Part shown: in pieces, positions 24,988-33,276 of the stretch
Layout of the letters: each line of letters starts with the position of its first letter
Position numbering within the stretch: the stretch's first letter is position 1
Assembly: GCA_042408875.1 (NCBI GenBank)
Contig: JBHOQS010000014.1
Coordinates: 5,019 to 69,018 of the forward strand
Reading direction: 5' to 3'
Length of the DNA stretch: 64,000 bases
Origin: JBHOQS01 sp042408875
GTDB taxonomy: Bacteria > Chloroflexota > UBA11872 > JBHOQS01
Made by a program: the position numbers and the translations under genes
Notes under the pieces: model-generated
Told to the model about the DNA's origin: nothing
What the model saw: the letters and a program-made list of their open reading frames with translations, nothing else
Database searches by the model: none

Positions 24988-26079
24988 ATGCCGAAGAAGG
25001 ATCCCAACAGCATTGGCTTCGCCGTCGTAGGGTACGGAGTCATCGGGGCACATCACTGCCGGGCGATCAACGAAGCGGCAGGCGCGGAGCTGGTCGCCAC
25101 CTGCGATATCGACGCAGAGGCAGCCCGCGCCGGAGGAGAGAAATGGGGCGTCCCCTGGTATACGTCCCTGAGCGAGCTGCTGGCCAATCCAGACGTCGAT
25201 GTGGTGAACGTGTGCGTGCCCACCGGCCTGCATGCCGAGGTGGGTATTGCCGCCGCACGCGCCGGCAAGCACGTGGTCTGTGAGAAGCCACTTGACGTGA
25301 ACCTGGAGAAGGCCGACGCGCTGATCCGCGCCTGCCGCGAGAATGGCGTGAAGCTCGCCGCGATCTTCCAGCGGCGGCTGCACCCGCTCAGCCGCCGCAT
25401 CAAGGACGCCGTGGACTCCGGCCGGCTGGGACGGATCGTCTATGCCGATATCCATCTCTACTGGTATCGCACACCGGAATACTATGCTGGTGGGCGGCCG
25501 CCCGGCTGGCGCGGCACCTGGAAATACGATGGCGGCGGCGCCTGCATGAACCAGGGCATCCACTCCGTGGACTTCATCCAGTGGATCGTCGGGCCGGTGC
25601 GCAGCGTCTTCGCGAAGACCGGTACGTTTACGCACAACATCGAGGCTGAGGACGTCGGTACGGCGACGATCCAGTTTGTCAATGGCGCGCTCGGCAATAT
25701 TACGTGTACTACCAGCGCCTATCCCGGCCTGACGAACGACTTCCATCTGATTGGCGAGCGCGGCAGCATTGTGGTCCAGGACAACGACAAGGTGCTCACC
25801 TGGCGTATTCAGCAGGGAGATGTGGCGAAGGAGAAGGCCGAAGAGGCGCAGATGCGCGAGTGGTACTCCGGGAGCCGCGAGTCGCCGTCGGCCGACCCGG
25901 CCGCGCTGGGGAGCGTGGGCAAGGATGGCCACACCATGCACATTGAGGATATGGTGCAGGCTATCCGCGAGAACCGCGATCCAGTGATCCCCGGCGAGCA
26001 GGCGCGGCACGCTATCGAGATTATCCTGGCTATCTACGAGTCCGCCCGCACTGGCCGGGAGATCACCCTGCCGCTGTAG
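24988..26079 (+). CDS. Gfo/Idh/MocA-family sugar oxidoreductase
   Basis: This 363-residue NAD(P)-dependent dehydrogenase has the Rossmann start IGFAVVGYGVIGAHH (GxGxxG), the catalytic-lysine motif VVCEKPLDV, and the C-terminal family domain with FQRRLHPLSRR and GGGACMNQGIHSVD. It probably oxidises a sugar, polyol or inositol; the substrate cannot be read. I chose the ATG at 24988, preceded by GGAGGAAC; an ATG at 24949 would add residues foreign to the family. A gluconolactonase-like gene follows after 74 bp on the same strand, suggesting oxidation of an aldose to a lactone and then hydrolysis to the acid. Confidence 0.87.
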   Translation: MPKKDPNSIGFAVVGYGVIGAHHCRAINEAAGAELVATCDIDAEAARAGGEKWGVPWYTSLSELLANPDVDVVNVCVPTGLHAEVGIAAARAGKHVVCEKPLDVNLEKADALIRACRENGVKLAAIFQRRLHPLSRRIKDAVDSGRLGRIVYADIHLYWYRTPEYYAGGRPPGWRGTWKYDGGGACMNQGIHSVDFIQWIVGPVRSVFAKTGTFTHNIEAEDVGTATIQFVNGALGNITCTTSAYPGLTNDFHLIGERGSIVVQDNDKVLTWRIQQGDVAKEKAEEAQMREWYSGSRESPSADPAALGSVGKDGHTMHIEDMVQAIRENRDPVIPGEQARHAIEIILAIYESARTGREITLPL

Positions 26080-26153
26080 CGCAAGGACCGGCTGTGGGGG
26101 CCGAGAAGGAAGCCCGCAGGACAGCGAAGGGCGATGAGAGGGGAGAAGACGCA

Positions 26154-27044
26154 GTGGAGCCGGGCTTTGAGGTGCATGATCCGGCCTTGTATCGCTTGAT
26201 CCCGCAGGGGACGCCGATCGAGCGTATCGCCGGCGGGTTCGGCTTCACCGAGGGGCCGGTGTGGCGGGGTGACCATCTGCTATTCAGTGATATCCCGCGC
26301 AACCGCATCGTGTGCTGGCGCGAGTTGCCTGAGGGTCCGGAGGTGACGACGTTCCGGTACCCCAGCGGCAATTCGAACGGCCTGACGCTCGACCGCCAGG
26401 GACGGCTGATCGCCTGCGAGCATGGCAACCGGCGCGTCTCGCGCACTGAGCCGGATGGCACTGTGATCAGCCTGGCTGAGCGCTACGAAGGCAGGCGCCT
26501 GAACAGCCCTAACGATGTGGTGGTGAGATCCGACGGCGGCGTGTACTTCACCGATCCACCGTATGGCCTGCGCAACCTCACCGAGGGCAAGGAGCTACCG
26601 TTCCAGGGGGTCTACCGCATCGAGCCGGACGGCCGGCTCACGCTGCTGGTTGACGATTTTGAGCGGCCCAATGGCCTGGCGTTCTCGCCCGACGAGACGG
26701 TACTGTACATCGATGACAGCGCCAGACGCCACATCCGCGCCTTCGACGTCCGGCCAGATGGGACGCTTGTGAACGGCCGCGTCTTCTTTGAGATGCAGTC
26801 GCCTGACAGCGGCAGTCCCGATGGCATGAAAGTGGATGTCCAGGGGAATATCTTCTGCACCGGGCCCGGTGGTATCTGGGTGCTGACGCCTGCCGGCCGG
26901 CTCCTCGGCCGGATCATCGTGCCGGAGCAGCCGGCCAACCTGGCCTGGGGCGGGCCGGACTGGAGCACGCTCTTCATTACCGCCCGCACCAGTGTCTACC
27001 GCCTGCGTACGGCGACCACGGGTATACGGGTGGGAAGTGAGTAG
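26154..27044 (+). CDS. SMP-30/gluconolactonase-family lactonase
   Basis: This is a six-bladed beta-propeller enzyme of 296 residues. Family features are GFTEGPVWRGDHLLFSDIPRNR (with the metal-binding Glu), the SNGLTLDRQGRLIACEHGNRRV block, LNSPNDVVVRSDGGVYFTDPPYG (Asn ligand), RPNGLAFSPDE, and GSPDGMKVDVQGNIF (Asp ligand). Such enzymes hydrolyse sugar lactones with a divalent metal. The GTG at 26154 follows GAGGGGAG; an ATG at 26094 is less well placed. The gene follows a Gfo/Idh/MocA dehydrogenase that could supply the lactone. Confidence 0.85.
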   Translation: MEPGFEVHDPALYRLIPQGTPIERIAGGFGFTEGPVWRGDHLLFSDIPRNRIVCWRELPEGPEVTTFRYPSGNSNGLTLDRQGRLIACEHGNRRVSRTEPDGTVISLAERYEGRRLNSPNDVVVRSDGGVYFTDPPYGLRNLTEGKELPFQGVYRIEPDGRLTLLVDDFERPNGLAFSPDETVLYIDDSARRHIRAFDVRPDGTLVNGRVFFEMQSPDSGSPDGMKVDVQGNIFCTGPGGIWVLTPAGRLLGRIIVPEQPANLAWGGPDWSTLFITARTSVYRLRTATTGIRVGSE

Positions 27045-27184
27045 AGTAAGGAGTACTGCGTCCTGCGTACCACCCACCCTCGGGCAAGCGCCGTACTGTA
27101 ACGAAGGGAGTTGCCTTAGATGATTTCGCATGACGGCATTACGCAATACGCGGTACACAGGGGCCGGGGGCGGGAGGGAGACTC

Positions 27185-27430
27185 ATGTTGCTTGAGGTGC
27201 GCGAGGGCGTCTTCGTAGATCTGCGCGAGATGCTCGGCATCTTCGACCCGCGCACAGCCAACCTACCAGCCAGCGACACCACGGAAGCCCTGCCCACCGC
27301 CGGACCGGGTCCGGCGGCGCTCGTGCTCACCGACCGCGGTGTGGTGCCTGCGGCGTTCGATCCGCAGCGCCTGGCGCAGCAGGCGCAGGCGCTCTCGGTC
27401 CGGCTAAGGCCCCAACCTGGGTCGGGGTGA
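27185..27430 (+). CDS. RemB-like (extracellular matrix regulator) protein
   Basis: This 81-residue protein begins MLLEVREGVFVDLREMLGIFDPRTAN and later has AALVLTDRGVVPAAFDP, the pattern of the RemB/YlzA family linked to biofilm-matrix control in Bacillus. RemA-like and RemB-like proteins bind DNA or act as partners; the role here is inference. GGGAGGGAG precedes the ATG. The last 104 bp overlap the end of the maf gene on the opposite strand, an unusually long antisense overlap for this window. Confidence 0.6.
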   Translation: MLLEVREGVFVDLREMLGIFDPRTANLPASDTTEALPTAGPGPAALVLTDRGVVPAAFDPQRLAQQAQALSVRLRPQPGSG

Positions 27431-28106
27431 CCCGCTCGATCGCGCCCGCCTCTTCCAGGAGGCGCAGGGCAGTACGCACTGGCAGGCCTACGACGTTGGG
27501 GTAGGAGCCGCTGATGCGCTCGACAGGCCTGAACTCTTGGTTCTGGATCGCATACGCCCCGGCCTTGTCCAGCGGATCGCCGGTGGCAACGTATGCGGCG
27601 ATCTCCTCGTCGGTGTAGGGGCGCATCAGCACGCGGGTGGTCACCGCCGCGGTGCGCTCCTGCGGTCTGCCGGAGGCGTCGGGGGCGATCACCGCCACGC
27701 CGGTAGTGACCCGATGCCAGCGGCCACGCAGGCGGCGTAGCATGGCCACGGCCTCCTCCGGGGAGGCCGGCTTGCCCAGCATCTCACCATCGAGCGCGAC
27801 GACGGTGTCGGCTGCCAGGACCGCGGCGTCGGGACGCTGCTGCGCTACCGCGCGCGCCTTTGCCAGCGCTGCCAGCACGGCGTAGTGGCGCGGCCCGCGG
27901 GCGGGAATGCCCTCCTCATCAGCGCCCGAGGGCACCACCTCGAAACGCAGCCCGACAGCGCGCAGCAGCGCCTCACGGCGGGGCGAGGCGGAGGCAAGCA
28001 CCAGTGGCAGCTTCTGGCGATAGCGTGGCCGGCCTGGGCGCGCACGCGGCGGGCGGGGCAGGACATCCTGGGCTACGCTGGTGTCCGTCCAATCTGTGCG
28101 AGCCAT
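27327..28106 (-). CDS. maf: Maf-family nucleotide pyrophosphatase
   Basis: Maf proteins hydrolyse non-canonical or modified nucleoside triphosphates and have been linked to septum control. The core motifs are complete: LVLASASPRREALL, the catalytic LAADTVVALDGEMLGKP, and YVATGDPLDKAGAYAIQ. The protein is 259 residues, longer than the usual 190-200, because of a roughly 20-residue N-terminal addition and a Pro/Ala-rich C-terminal tail of about 30 residues. That tail is the part that overlaps the RemB-like gene. The ATG (28104-28106) overlaps the stop of the upstream gene (TGATG), so the two are co-translated. Confidence 0.87.
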   Translation of the reverse strand: MARTDWTDTSVAQDVLPRPPRARPGRPRYRQKLPLVLASASPRREALLRAVGLRFEVVPSGADEEGIPARGPRHYAVLAALAKARAVAQQRPDAAVLAADTVVALDGEMLGKPASPEEAVAMLRRLRGRWHRVTTGVAVIAPDASGRPQERTAAVTTRVLMRPYTDEEIAAYVATGDPLDKAGAYAIQNQEFRPVERISGSYPNVVGLPVRTALRLLEEAGAIERVTPTQVGALAGPRAPAPAAPGAADRTPQAPHRGR

Positions 28107-30016
28107 CACAGCCGGCCGTGCAGAACCAGCAGAGAGTCGCCCAGGTTGCCCAGCACCACGCCACCGAGCTCCGGCCGCCATTCCATACGCATGCGCTGGA
28201 AGTATTGCACGCGCACGCCTGCCTCCAGGAACTCACCCGTGGCAGGATAGCCAGTCAGGTCCACACCGAGCGTTTCCATGGCGTGACGAAACGGCCCAGC
28301 AGTGCTCGTACCCGTCTCTCCAAACGTCACGGCCTCCTCTTCGATCCCGGCCGGCGCGGCCTGCACGGGCACGAGCGCACCCGCGTCAGGCAACGGCAGG
28401 TCAGGGTGGAGGCGCCGGGCCTGGAGATATTCATCGCCGAGCAGGCCGAACAGCACCCGGCCATCGAGCTCAGGGTGCCACTCGGCGCGGCAGCGCTGGA
28501 ACCACTGCACGGTCACGCCACCTTCTACCGCTTCGCCAGTGCGCGGATAGCCGCACACTGCCGGCCCGCCGGCCAAGCGATATGCCTCCAGGATCCCGAA
28601 GCTAACGTACTGGTCCGTCATCGCATAGTATACCTGCTGTCCAGGGATCGTCTCACGTTCAGCCAGTGTCGCAGCCATCACTGTGTACACCCCTGGCTCG
28701 CGGACCGGTGCCGTGACCACGCGGGCTGCTCGATCGACCACCGCGCCATCGACCGCGCGCCAGACTGGCACAAGTGCAGGGCGCTCCAGGCGCGCCAGGA
28801 CCAGCCGGTCCTCGCTAGCATCCAACGGCAGGGCTGCCGAGTCGTACCCTATATGCAGGGTGACGGCCTGCTTAGGATCGAGCGGGGTGGCCGGGCTCCC
28901 GATCCAGACAAGCTCGACCAGCGGGCCGACCGGCGAGCGCACCATACCATCCTCATCCGGCGCTGGAAACGGATCGATCAGCTCCCCGGCCCGGAGCACC
29001 GGGCGCGGCCGGCTCCGCCGCGGTGGTGTGTCCGTCAGCCGGCGCAGCACTGGTTGCTGGTCCGGGGACGGGGGCAGGCCCGTCAGCCAGGCTCCCAGCT
29101 CACCGTCACCAGCAGGCGCACCTGCCGGCTGAGGCGTGGCGCGGTCGCGTGCTGGTGGGGCAACGCTGCCTGGCTGGGCCGGGGCCGTGCCGTTGCCCAT
29201 GGTAGCGGCAGGCGGTGCAGAGGCGGCTGAGGGCGCCGGCGTGGCGGATGGCAGGCGAGGCTCGGTCGGAGCCGGCGGAGGCACTGGCGTGCGCGTCAAC
29301 GTGGGCGTGCGCGTTGGAGTCGCCGTGCGGGTGGACGTCGGTGTGCGCGTTGGTGTGGGCGTGCGCGTCAACGTAGGGATAGCGGTCACGCTGGCCTCGG
29401 GCTCATCCTGCGCCGGCAGGATGGTCGCCCCGGCCGTACTACCGAGCAAGGGCTGCCCGCCGTAGGCCGCTTCGCTCCGGCGCGGCGGGGCAGTGCTCCA
29501 CGTGAGCGCGGCCGGCTCCGCACGCAGCAGCGTGACATAGAACGCGGCGACCTCAAACGTTCCTGAGGGCGGAGGACCGGTTGTGCCAGCAGCGTAGTCG
29601 ATCGTTCCTCGCGCGGCCGATACTCCGTTCTGGAGCTCCTGGTCAAACGGGCTCGCCTGGTGGGGCCGCAGCGCGCTGATCTCCTGCCCGGCGCCGTCGG
29701 TGATGCGCAGCAGCGACGGATCGTACTGGAGATAGACGGCAACGGCGGAGACCGGCTGCACCGGTGCGGAGACGGTGACGAGGACGCGGCCCGGCCGGCC
29801 AGGCCGTAGCGTGAGCGTGGCCGGCACGAGCGAGAAGCTGACCGGTCCCGGCGTCTCCACCGGCTGCGACCCGGCGCCCGGCGGGGTAACCGGCCACAGG
29901 GCACTCAGCGCTGCCACCAGCGCGGCACAGCCCAAGATGGCGGAGCTAGACCGGCGGCCCCGTGGCGCCTGCCCGTCCTGTGCCGGCGCATGTCTGCATC
30001 TCCACATACCAGACAC
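28106..30016 (-). CDS. Large secreted protein: cohesin-like domain, Thr-Pro linker, FPETGH-type repeats
   Basis: This 636-residue protein has a signal segment (SSSAILGCAALVAALSALWPV, residues about 24-44) and then a cohesin/Ig-like domain (SLVPATLTLRPGRPGRVLVTV, VAVYLQYDPSLLRI, residues about 60-190). A repetitive Thr/Pro/Arg linker follows (TRTPTPTRTPTSTRTATPTR, residues about 210-245). The C-terminal part has an Ig-like region and two degenerate repeats of the FPETGH type (CGYPRTGEAVEGGVTVQWFQRCR and TGYPATGEFLEAGVRVQYFQRMR). It probably works at the cell surface or wall. It ends in a TGATG overlap with maf, so both form one transcript. The start (30016 or the Met three codons later) is approximate. 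Confidence 0.65.
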   Translation of the reverse strand: MSGMWRCRHAPAQDGQAPRGRRSSSAILGCAALVAALSALWPVTPPGAGSQPVETPGPVSFSLVPATLTLRPGRPGRVLVTVSAPVQPVSAVAVYLQYDPSLLRITDGAGQEISALRPHQASPFDQELQNGVSAARGTIDYAAGTTGPPPSGTFEVAAFYVTLLRAEPAALTWSTAPPRRSEAAYGGQPLLGSTAGATILPAQDEPEASVTAIPTLTRTPTPTRTPTSTRTATPTRTPTLTRTPVPPPAPTEPRLPSATPAPSAASAPPAATMGNGTAPAQPGSVAPPARDRATPQPAGAPAGDGELGAWLTGLPPSPDQQPVLRRLTDTPPRRSRPRPVLRAGELIDPFPAPDEDGMVRSPVGPLVELVWIGSPATPLDPKQAVTLHIGYDSAALPLDASEDRLVLARLERPALVPVWRAVDGAVVDRAARVVTAPVREPGVYTVMAATLAERETIPGQQVYYAMTDQYVSFGILEAYRLAGGPAVCGYPRTGEAVEGGVTVQWFQRCRAEWHPELDGRVLFGLLGDEYLQARRLHPDLPLPDAGALVPVQAAPAGIEEEAVTFGETGTSTAGPFRHAMETLGVDLTGYPATGEFLEAGVRVQYFQRMRMEWRPELGGVVLGNLGDSLLVLHGRL

Positions 30017-30181
30017 GCCCTTTTAGTCTCTCTTCCGGCTGCCAGACGTCCCTCGAGCAGCCCTGCTGCGATTGTGGGAGCCAGTATCCGGCCGGTCAAT
30101 GCACCTGCATGTGCCGCTGGTGTACAGAGGTGGCCTGTTTTCGCGGGGAAGCAGTTGACCGGAGGGGGGAGCGCGGCTAGA

Positions 30182-30814
30182 ATGCGGCGCGGGGAGCAGG
30201 TCCACTGCTGGTCTACCACTGCTGGTCCATCACGGATGGTCTACAGCGCAGAGTTCTGGGCCCTGGAACCGCATGAGCGTGAAACAGACGGTGGGCTGCC
30301 GTCGGCGCGGCTGCGGCATGCGCGGTTGCAGCGTCGGCCTAGTCCCCGGCCGGGCGAGAACGCGCTGAACCAGTGGGCCCGGACCGTCTCGCCGCTCAAG
30401 GTCCTGCGCAACGGCGCCTGCATCTTCCTCTCACGTTATGCGCCATCGCTGGCGCTCAAACGGTGGTTGCTCCGCCTGACCGGCATGCGCGTGGGCCGCA
30501 ACGTTGCGGTGGGCCTCTTCGCCACGTTTGACGTCTTCTTTCCGGAGCTGATCACCATCGGCGCGGAGAGCATCGTCGGCTTTGACTCGGTGATCCTCTG
30601 TCACGAATATCTCGTAGATGAGTGGCGCATCGGCCCGGTCGTCATCGGCGAACGGGTGATGATCGGAGCGAATTGCACCATCCTGCCCGGCGTAGTGATC
30701 GGCGATGGGGCGATCGTGTCAGCCTGTAGTCTGGTCAACCGGGATGTGCCGCCCGGTGCAGTGGTCGGTGGTGTGCCGATCAGGCTCCTGCGCCGCGCGC
30801 CAGCGGATAGCTAA
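30182..30814 (+). CDS. Hexapeptide-repeat acyltransferase (LbH, maa/lacA-like)
   Basis: This 210-residue protein is mostly a left-handed parallel beta-helix: MRVGRNVAVGLFATFDVFFPELITIGAESIVGFDSVIL, then VVIGERVMIGANCTILPGVVIGDGAIVSACSLVNRDVPPGAVVGGVPIRLL. The last block is the typical end of O-acetyltransferases that use acetyl-CoA. The catalytic His is probably in CHEY. The acceptor (sugar or surface polymer) is unknown. I chose the ATG at 30182 behind GGAGGGGGGAG; later ATG codons (30236) lack a ribosome-binding site. It lies just upstream of the ATP synthase promoter and is transcribed in the same direction. Confidence 0.75.
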   Translation: MRRGEQVHCWSTTAGPSRMVYSAEFWALEPHERETDGGLPSARLRHARLQRRPSPRPGENALNQWARTVSPLKVLRNGACIFLSRYAPSLALKRWLLRLTGMRVGRNVAVGLFATFDVFFPELITIGAESIVGFDSVILCHEYLVDEWRIGPVVIGERVMIGANCTILPGVVIGDGAIVSACSLVNRDVPPGAVVGGVPIRLLRRAPADS

Positions 30815-30835
30815 GGGAAAGCCAGGGACTTTGTT

Positions 30836-30869
30836 AAACTTTGCACAAAGTTTGGGGGCGTGCTATACT
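30836..30869 (+). promoter_or_regulatory. Promoter of the ATP synthase operon with overlapping palindrome
   Basis: TTGCAC (30841-30846) and TATACT (30864-30869) are 17 bp apart, a near-consensus sigma-70 type promoter. The -35 box lies in the centre of a perfect palindrome, AAACTTTG-CA-CAAAGTTT (30836-30853), which could be an operator. The first gene (atpI/atpZ) starts about 45 bp after the predicted transcription start. Confidence 0.75.
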
Positions 30870-30921
30870 CACGGCGGCAGCAGCAGCCCTGGACCCGCCG
30901 GGGCCGCCAGGATTGAGGTGC

Positions 30922-31122
30922 ATGCGAGGCGCATGGCGAGCTGCAGCGCTGGCTCTCCAGATGGGGTTCTTGATCGTCACGCTCGCCGGTGCGGGCCTGG
31001 CGGCTGGTTTGTTGCTTGATGGGTGGCTCGGGACGAAGCCGCTCTTTTTTATCATCGGGCTGCTGCTGGGCCTTGCCTCGAGCTTCTACGCGCTCTACTA
31101 TTTGCTCAAGGTGCAGGAGTAG
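30922..31122 (+). CDS. AtpZ/AtpI-family F-ATPase assembly or magnesium-uptake protein
   Basis: This 66-residue protein has two transmembrane helices (LQMGFLIVTLAGAGLAAGLLL and PLFFIIGLLLGLASSFYALYYLL) separated by DGWLGTKP, the typical AtpZ/AtpI layout with the conserved D-x-W-x-x-T/S loop. It is the first gene of the ATP synthase operon, the usual place for atpI. Members help c-ring assembly or magnesium/calcium uptake. The ATG at 30922 follows GAGG at short spacing; an earlier frame start lies inside the promoter. Confidence 0.8.
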   Translation: MRGAWRAAALALQMGFLIVTLAGAGLAAGLLLDGWLGTKPLFFIIGLLLGLASSFYALYYLLKVQE

Positions 31123-31168
31123 GCGCGTTCGCGCGTCAGGGCGGTGTGGGCAACACGAGGGACATGTA

Positions 31169-31990
31169 ATGAATGTGGAGATCAGTCCGGCTGCGGAGAC
31201 GCTCTTTCATCTCGGGCCGGTCCCCATTACCAACACGATCATCACGACCTGGCTGGTGATGATCGTGTTGATCGTAGTGAGCTACGTTGGGACGCGCAAT
31301 CTCCAGCTCGTGCCGGGCCGCTTCCAGGGGATGCTGGAGGCCATTATTGAGGCGATCTACAGCCTGGTCGAGAGCAGTACTGGGCGGTATGCACGGGCGG
31401 CGTTTCCCCTGATCGGCACCCTGTTCCTGTATATCGTCACGGCAAACTGGATGAGCCTGTTGCCTGGCTTTACCCCCAGCGGGATGTTCGGTCCGGCGCT
31501 CTGGCTGGCCGCCGAGCATGATCATCACCTGGTGCACATCCCCTTGCTGCGCGCGCCCAACAGCGACATCAACATGACGCTGGCGATGGGTCTGAGCAGC
31601 TTCGTGTTCATTCATTACTCTGGCATCCGAATGAACGGGCTGCTCGGCTACCTGAAGCACTTGAGCACGCCGATCTTCCTTACGCCGATCAATGTAGTCA
31701 TCGAGTCGTTCGTGCCGGTGTCCCTGTCGTTCCGGTTGTTCGGCAACATCTTCGGGGGCGATGTGCTCCTGACGGTGATGGCCCTGCCGGTGGTCGCCCT
31801 GGTGTTCATGATCCTGGAGATGCTGTTCGGGCTGATCCAGGCGCTGATTTTCTCGATCCTGACGGCCATCTTCGTCGGCCTGGCCACGGCGCACGGCCAT
31901 GAGCACGACGAGCATCCCCATGCGCCGGCTGCCCACGGCGAGCGTGCCGGGCCCGCACCAGCTGCTGAGCCTGCGGCGCCAGCGCATTGA
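31169..31990 (+). CDS. atpB: F0F1 ATP synthase subunit a
   Basis: This 273-residue membrane subunit carries the proton half-channels. The essential Arg is in SLSFRLFGNIFGGD, followed by the last helices (MALPVVALVFMILEMLFGLIQALIFSILTAIFVGLA). The start ATG (31169-31171) follows GAGGGA. The C-terminal 30 residues are a His/Pro/Ala-rich tail (GHEHDEHPHAPAAHGERAG) after the last helix, which is longer than usual and might bind metal or be disordered. It is second in the operon. Confidence 0.93.
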   Translation: MNVEISPAAETLFHLGPVPITNTIITTWLVMIVLIVVSYVGTRNLQLVPGRFQGMLEAIIEAIYSLVESSTGRYARAAFPLIGTLFLYIVTANWMSLLPGFTPSGMFGPALWLAAEHDHHLVHIPLLRAPNSDINMTLAMGLSSFVFIHYSGIRMNGLLGYLKHLSTPIFLTPINVVIESFVPVSLSFRLFGNIFGGDVLLTVMALPVVALVFMILEMLFGLIQALIFSILTAIFVGLATAHGHEHDEHPHAPAAHGERAGPAPAAEPAAPAH

Positions 31991-32310
31991 CAGGATGTCT
32001 GGCACAGTCTAGAGACTAAAAGACTAATTAAATTTAAAAAATAAAAATAAAAACCAGTCTGTTAAGCACACAGATAGCGGACATGGGCTTCAGTGCACGT
32101 TCGACGCCGTCAACGTCGAACGTGCAGGGATGGTGTGGACGGAGCACGTTATACTACGGCACCGATCAGCGGGCCGGGCGCGCGGGACCCTGGTGCCGCG
32201 CCCGCAAGGCGGCCCGCGTCCGGGTGGCGAGCGAGTGCGGTCGCTGCCCGAGGGGGCGGTCGCGTACGACCGTCAGGTCTAGAGTCACAGGTCAAAGGAG
32301 TGAGTGAGCG
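31991..32310 (+). promoter_or_regulatory. atpB-atpE intergenic region: AT island, hairpin, possible internal promoter
   Basis: This 320-bp gap inside the operon holds an almost pure A/T tract (32015-32055) and a perfect 13-bp-stem hairpin (32094-32106 / 32114-32126, 7-nt loop). A TATACT box lies at 32150-32155 without a good -35. AGGAG precedes atpE. The arrangement would allow separate control or extra synthesis of subunit c, which is needed in 10 or more copies. No gene is visible. Confidence 0.5.
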
Positions 32311-32541
32311 ATGTCCCCGGAAGTTGCCAAGCTGTTTGCCCCCGCCCTGGCCATCGCCTTCGGCGGCATGCTGCCGGCGCTGGCGATCGGACTGTCCGTG
32401 CGGTCGGCGCTCGAGGCCATCGGGCGCAACCCCGAGGCGGAGAACGCTATCCGCACGACGATGATCATTGGCATCGGTCTGGCCGAGGCCGTGGCGATCT
32501 ACGCCTTCGTGGTTGCGCTGGTGCTCATCTTTGTAGGATAA
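32311..32541 (+). CDS. atpE: F0F1 ATP synthase subunit c
   Basis: This 76-residue hairpin protein forms the rotor ring. Two helices flank the polar loop RNPEAE (Arg39-Asn40-Pro41), and the proton-carrying Glu is residue 59 in GIGLAEAVAIYAF. The motif around Glu59 (L-A-E-A) does not show the Q/E-S-T pattern of sodium rings, so protons are the likely coupling ion. AAAGGAG precedes the ATG. It is bracketed by hairpins upstream (32094-32126) and downstream (32576-32609), unusual spacing for a gene in this operon. Confidence 0.96.
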   Translation: MSPEVAKLFAPALAIAFGGMLPALAIGLSVRSALEAIGRNPEAENAIRTTMIIGIGLAEAVAIYAFVVALVLIFVG

Positions 32542-32575
32542 GGGTGCCCTTCACCCCGGCCCCCGCCGGTCTGGG

Positions 32576-32609
32576 GCTGGAGGGGTGAATGATCAGTCAC
32601 CCCTCCAGC
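32576..32609 (+). other. Hairpin between atpE and atpF
   Basis: GCTGGAGGGGTGA (32576-32588) pairs exactly with 32597-32609 around an 8-nt loop. There is no T-run. It would protect or attenuate the transcript after atpE. The flanking text (32547-32657) resembles the REP-like element at 49560-49601. Confidence 0.55.
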
Positions 32610-32714
32610 CCACGCTCCAGACTGGCTCGCCCGCTCCCGCGCTGCGGAAGAGGGGCGTATGTCACTGTCGCTAGCGACGAGGCGGGGTGAAGGACCGGAG
32701 AAGGCAGGTCGGCG

Positions 32715-33218
32715 ATGGAGAAGCTCGGGCTTAATCCGATTGTCTTGGGAATCCAGCTCATCAATTTCCTGTTGCTTCTCTGGGTGCTGAACAGGCTCTT
32801 GCTCCAGCCGATCCTGCGCACGCTGGATGAGCGGGCCAACCGTATTCGCACGAACTTGCAGGAGGCCGAGCGGCTGCGCGAGGAGGCCGAGCGGCAGCAC
32901 CGTGAGTACCAGGAGCAGCTCCAGCGCGCTCGCGAGGACGTGCGGGCCATGCTGGCCGAAGCGAATGCGCAGAGCGAGCGTATCCTTGCGCAGGCTCGCG
33001 AGCAGGCCGAGCGCGAACGGCAGGAAGCGCTGCAACGCGCCCATGCGGAGATCCAGCGGGAGAAGGAGCAGGCCATTCTGGAGCTTCGCAACGAGGTAGC
33101 GAACCTGGCGATCATCGCGGCCAGCCGTGTGCTGGGCGAGGAGCTCGACGAGCAGAAACACCGGCGGCTGATCGAGAGCATGCTCCAGGACGTACGGCTC
33201 GGCAACGGCCGGCCGTGA
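32715..33218 (+). CDS. atpF: F0F1 ATP synthase subunit b
   Basis: This 167-residue peripheral stalk subunit has one N-terminal membrane helix (IQLINFLLLLWVLNRLLLQPIL) followed by a long charged coiled coil of Glu/Arg/Gln/Ala heptads and the C-terminal delta-binding segment (ELRNEVANLAIIAASRVLGEELDEQKHRRLIESML). Length and layout are typical. The ATG follows GGAGAAGGCAGG. Confidence 0.94.
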   Translation: MEKLGLNPIVLGIQLINFLLLLWVLNRLLLQPILRTLDERANRIRTNLQEAERLREEAERQHREYQEQLQRAREDVRAMLAEANAQSERILAQAREQAERERQEALQRAHAEIQREKEQAILELRNEVANLAIIAASRVLGEELDEQKHRRLIESMLQDVRLGNGRP

Positions 33219-33276
33219 AGGGCCGGACCCGTACGCCTCGGCGTAGTTCAGGGAGATTTGCTGAAGCGGCTGACAC

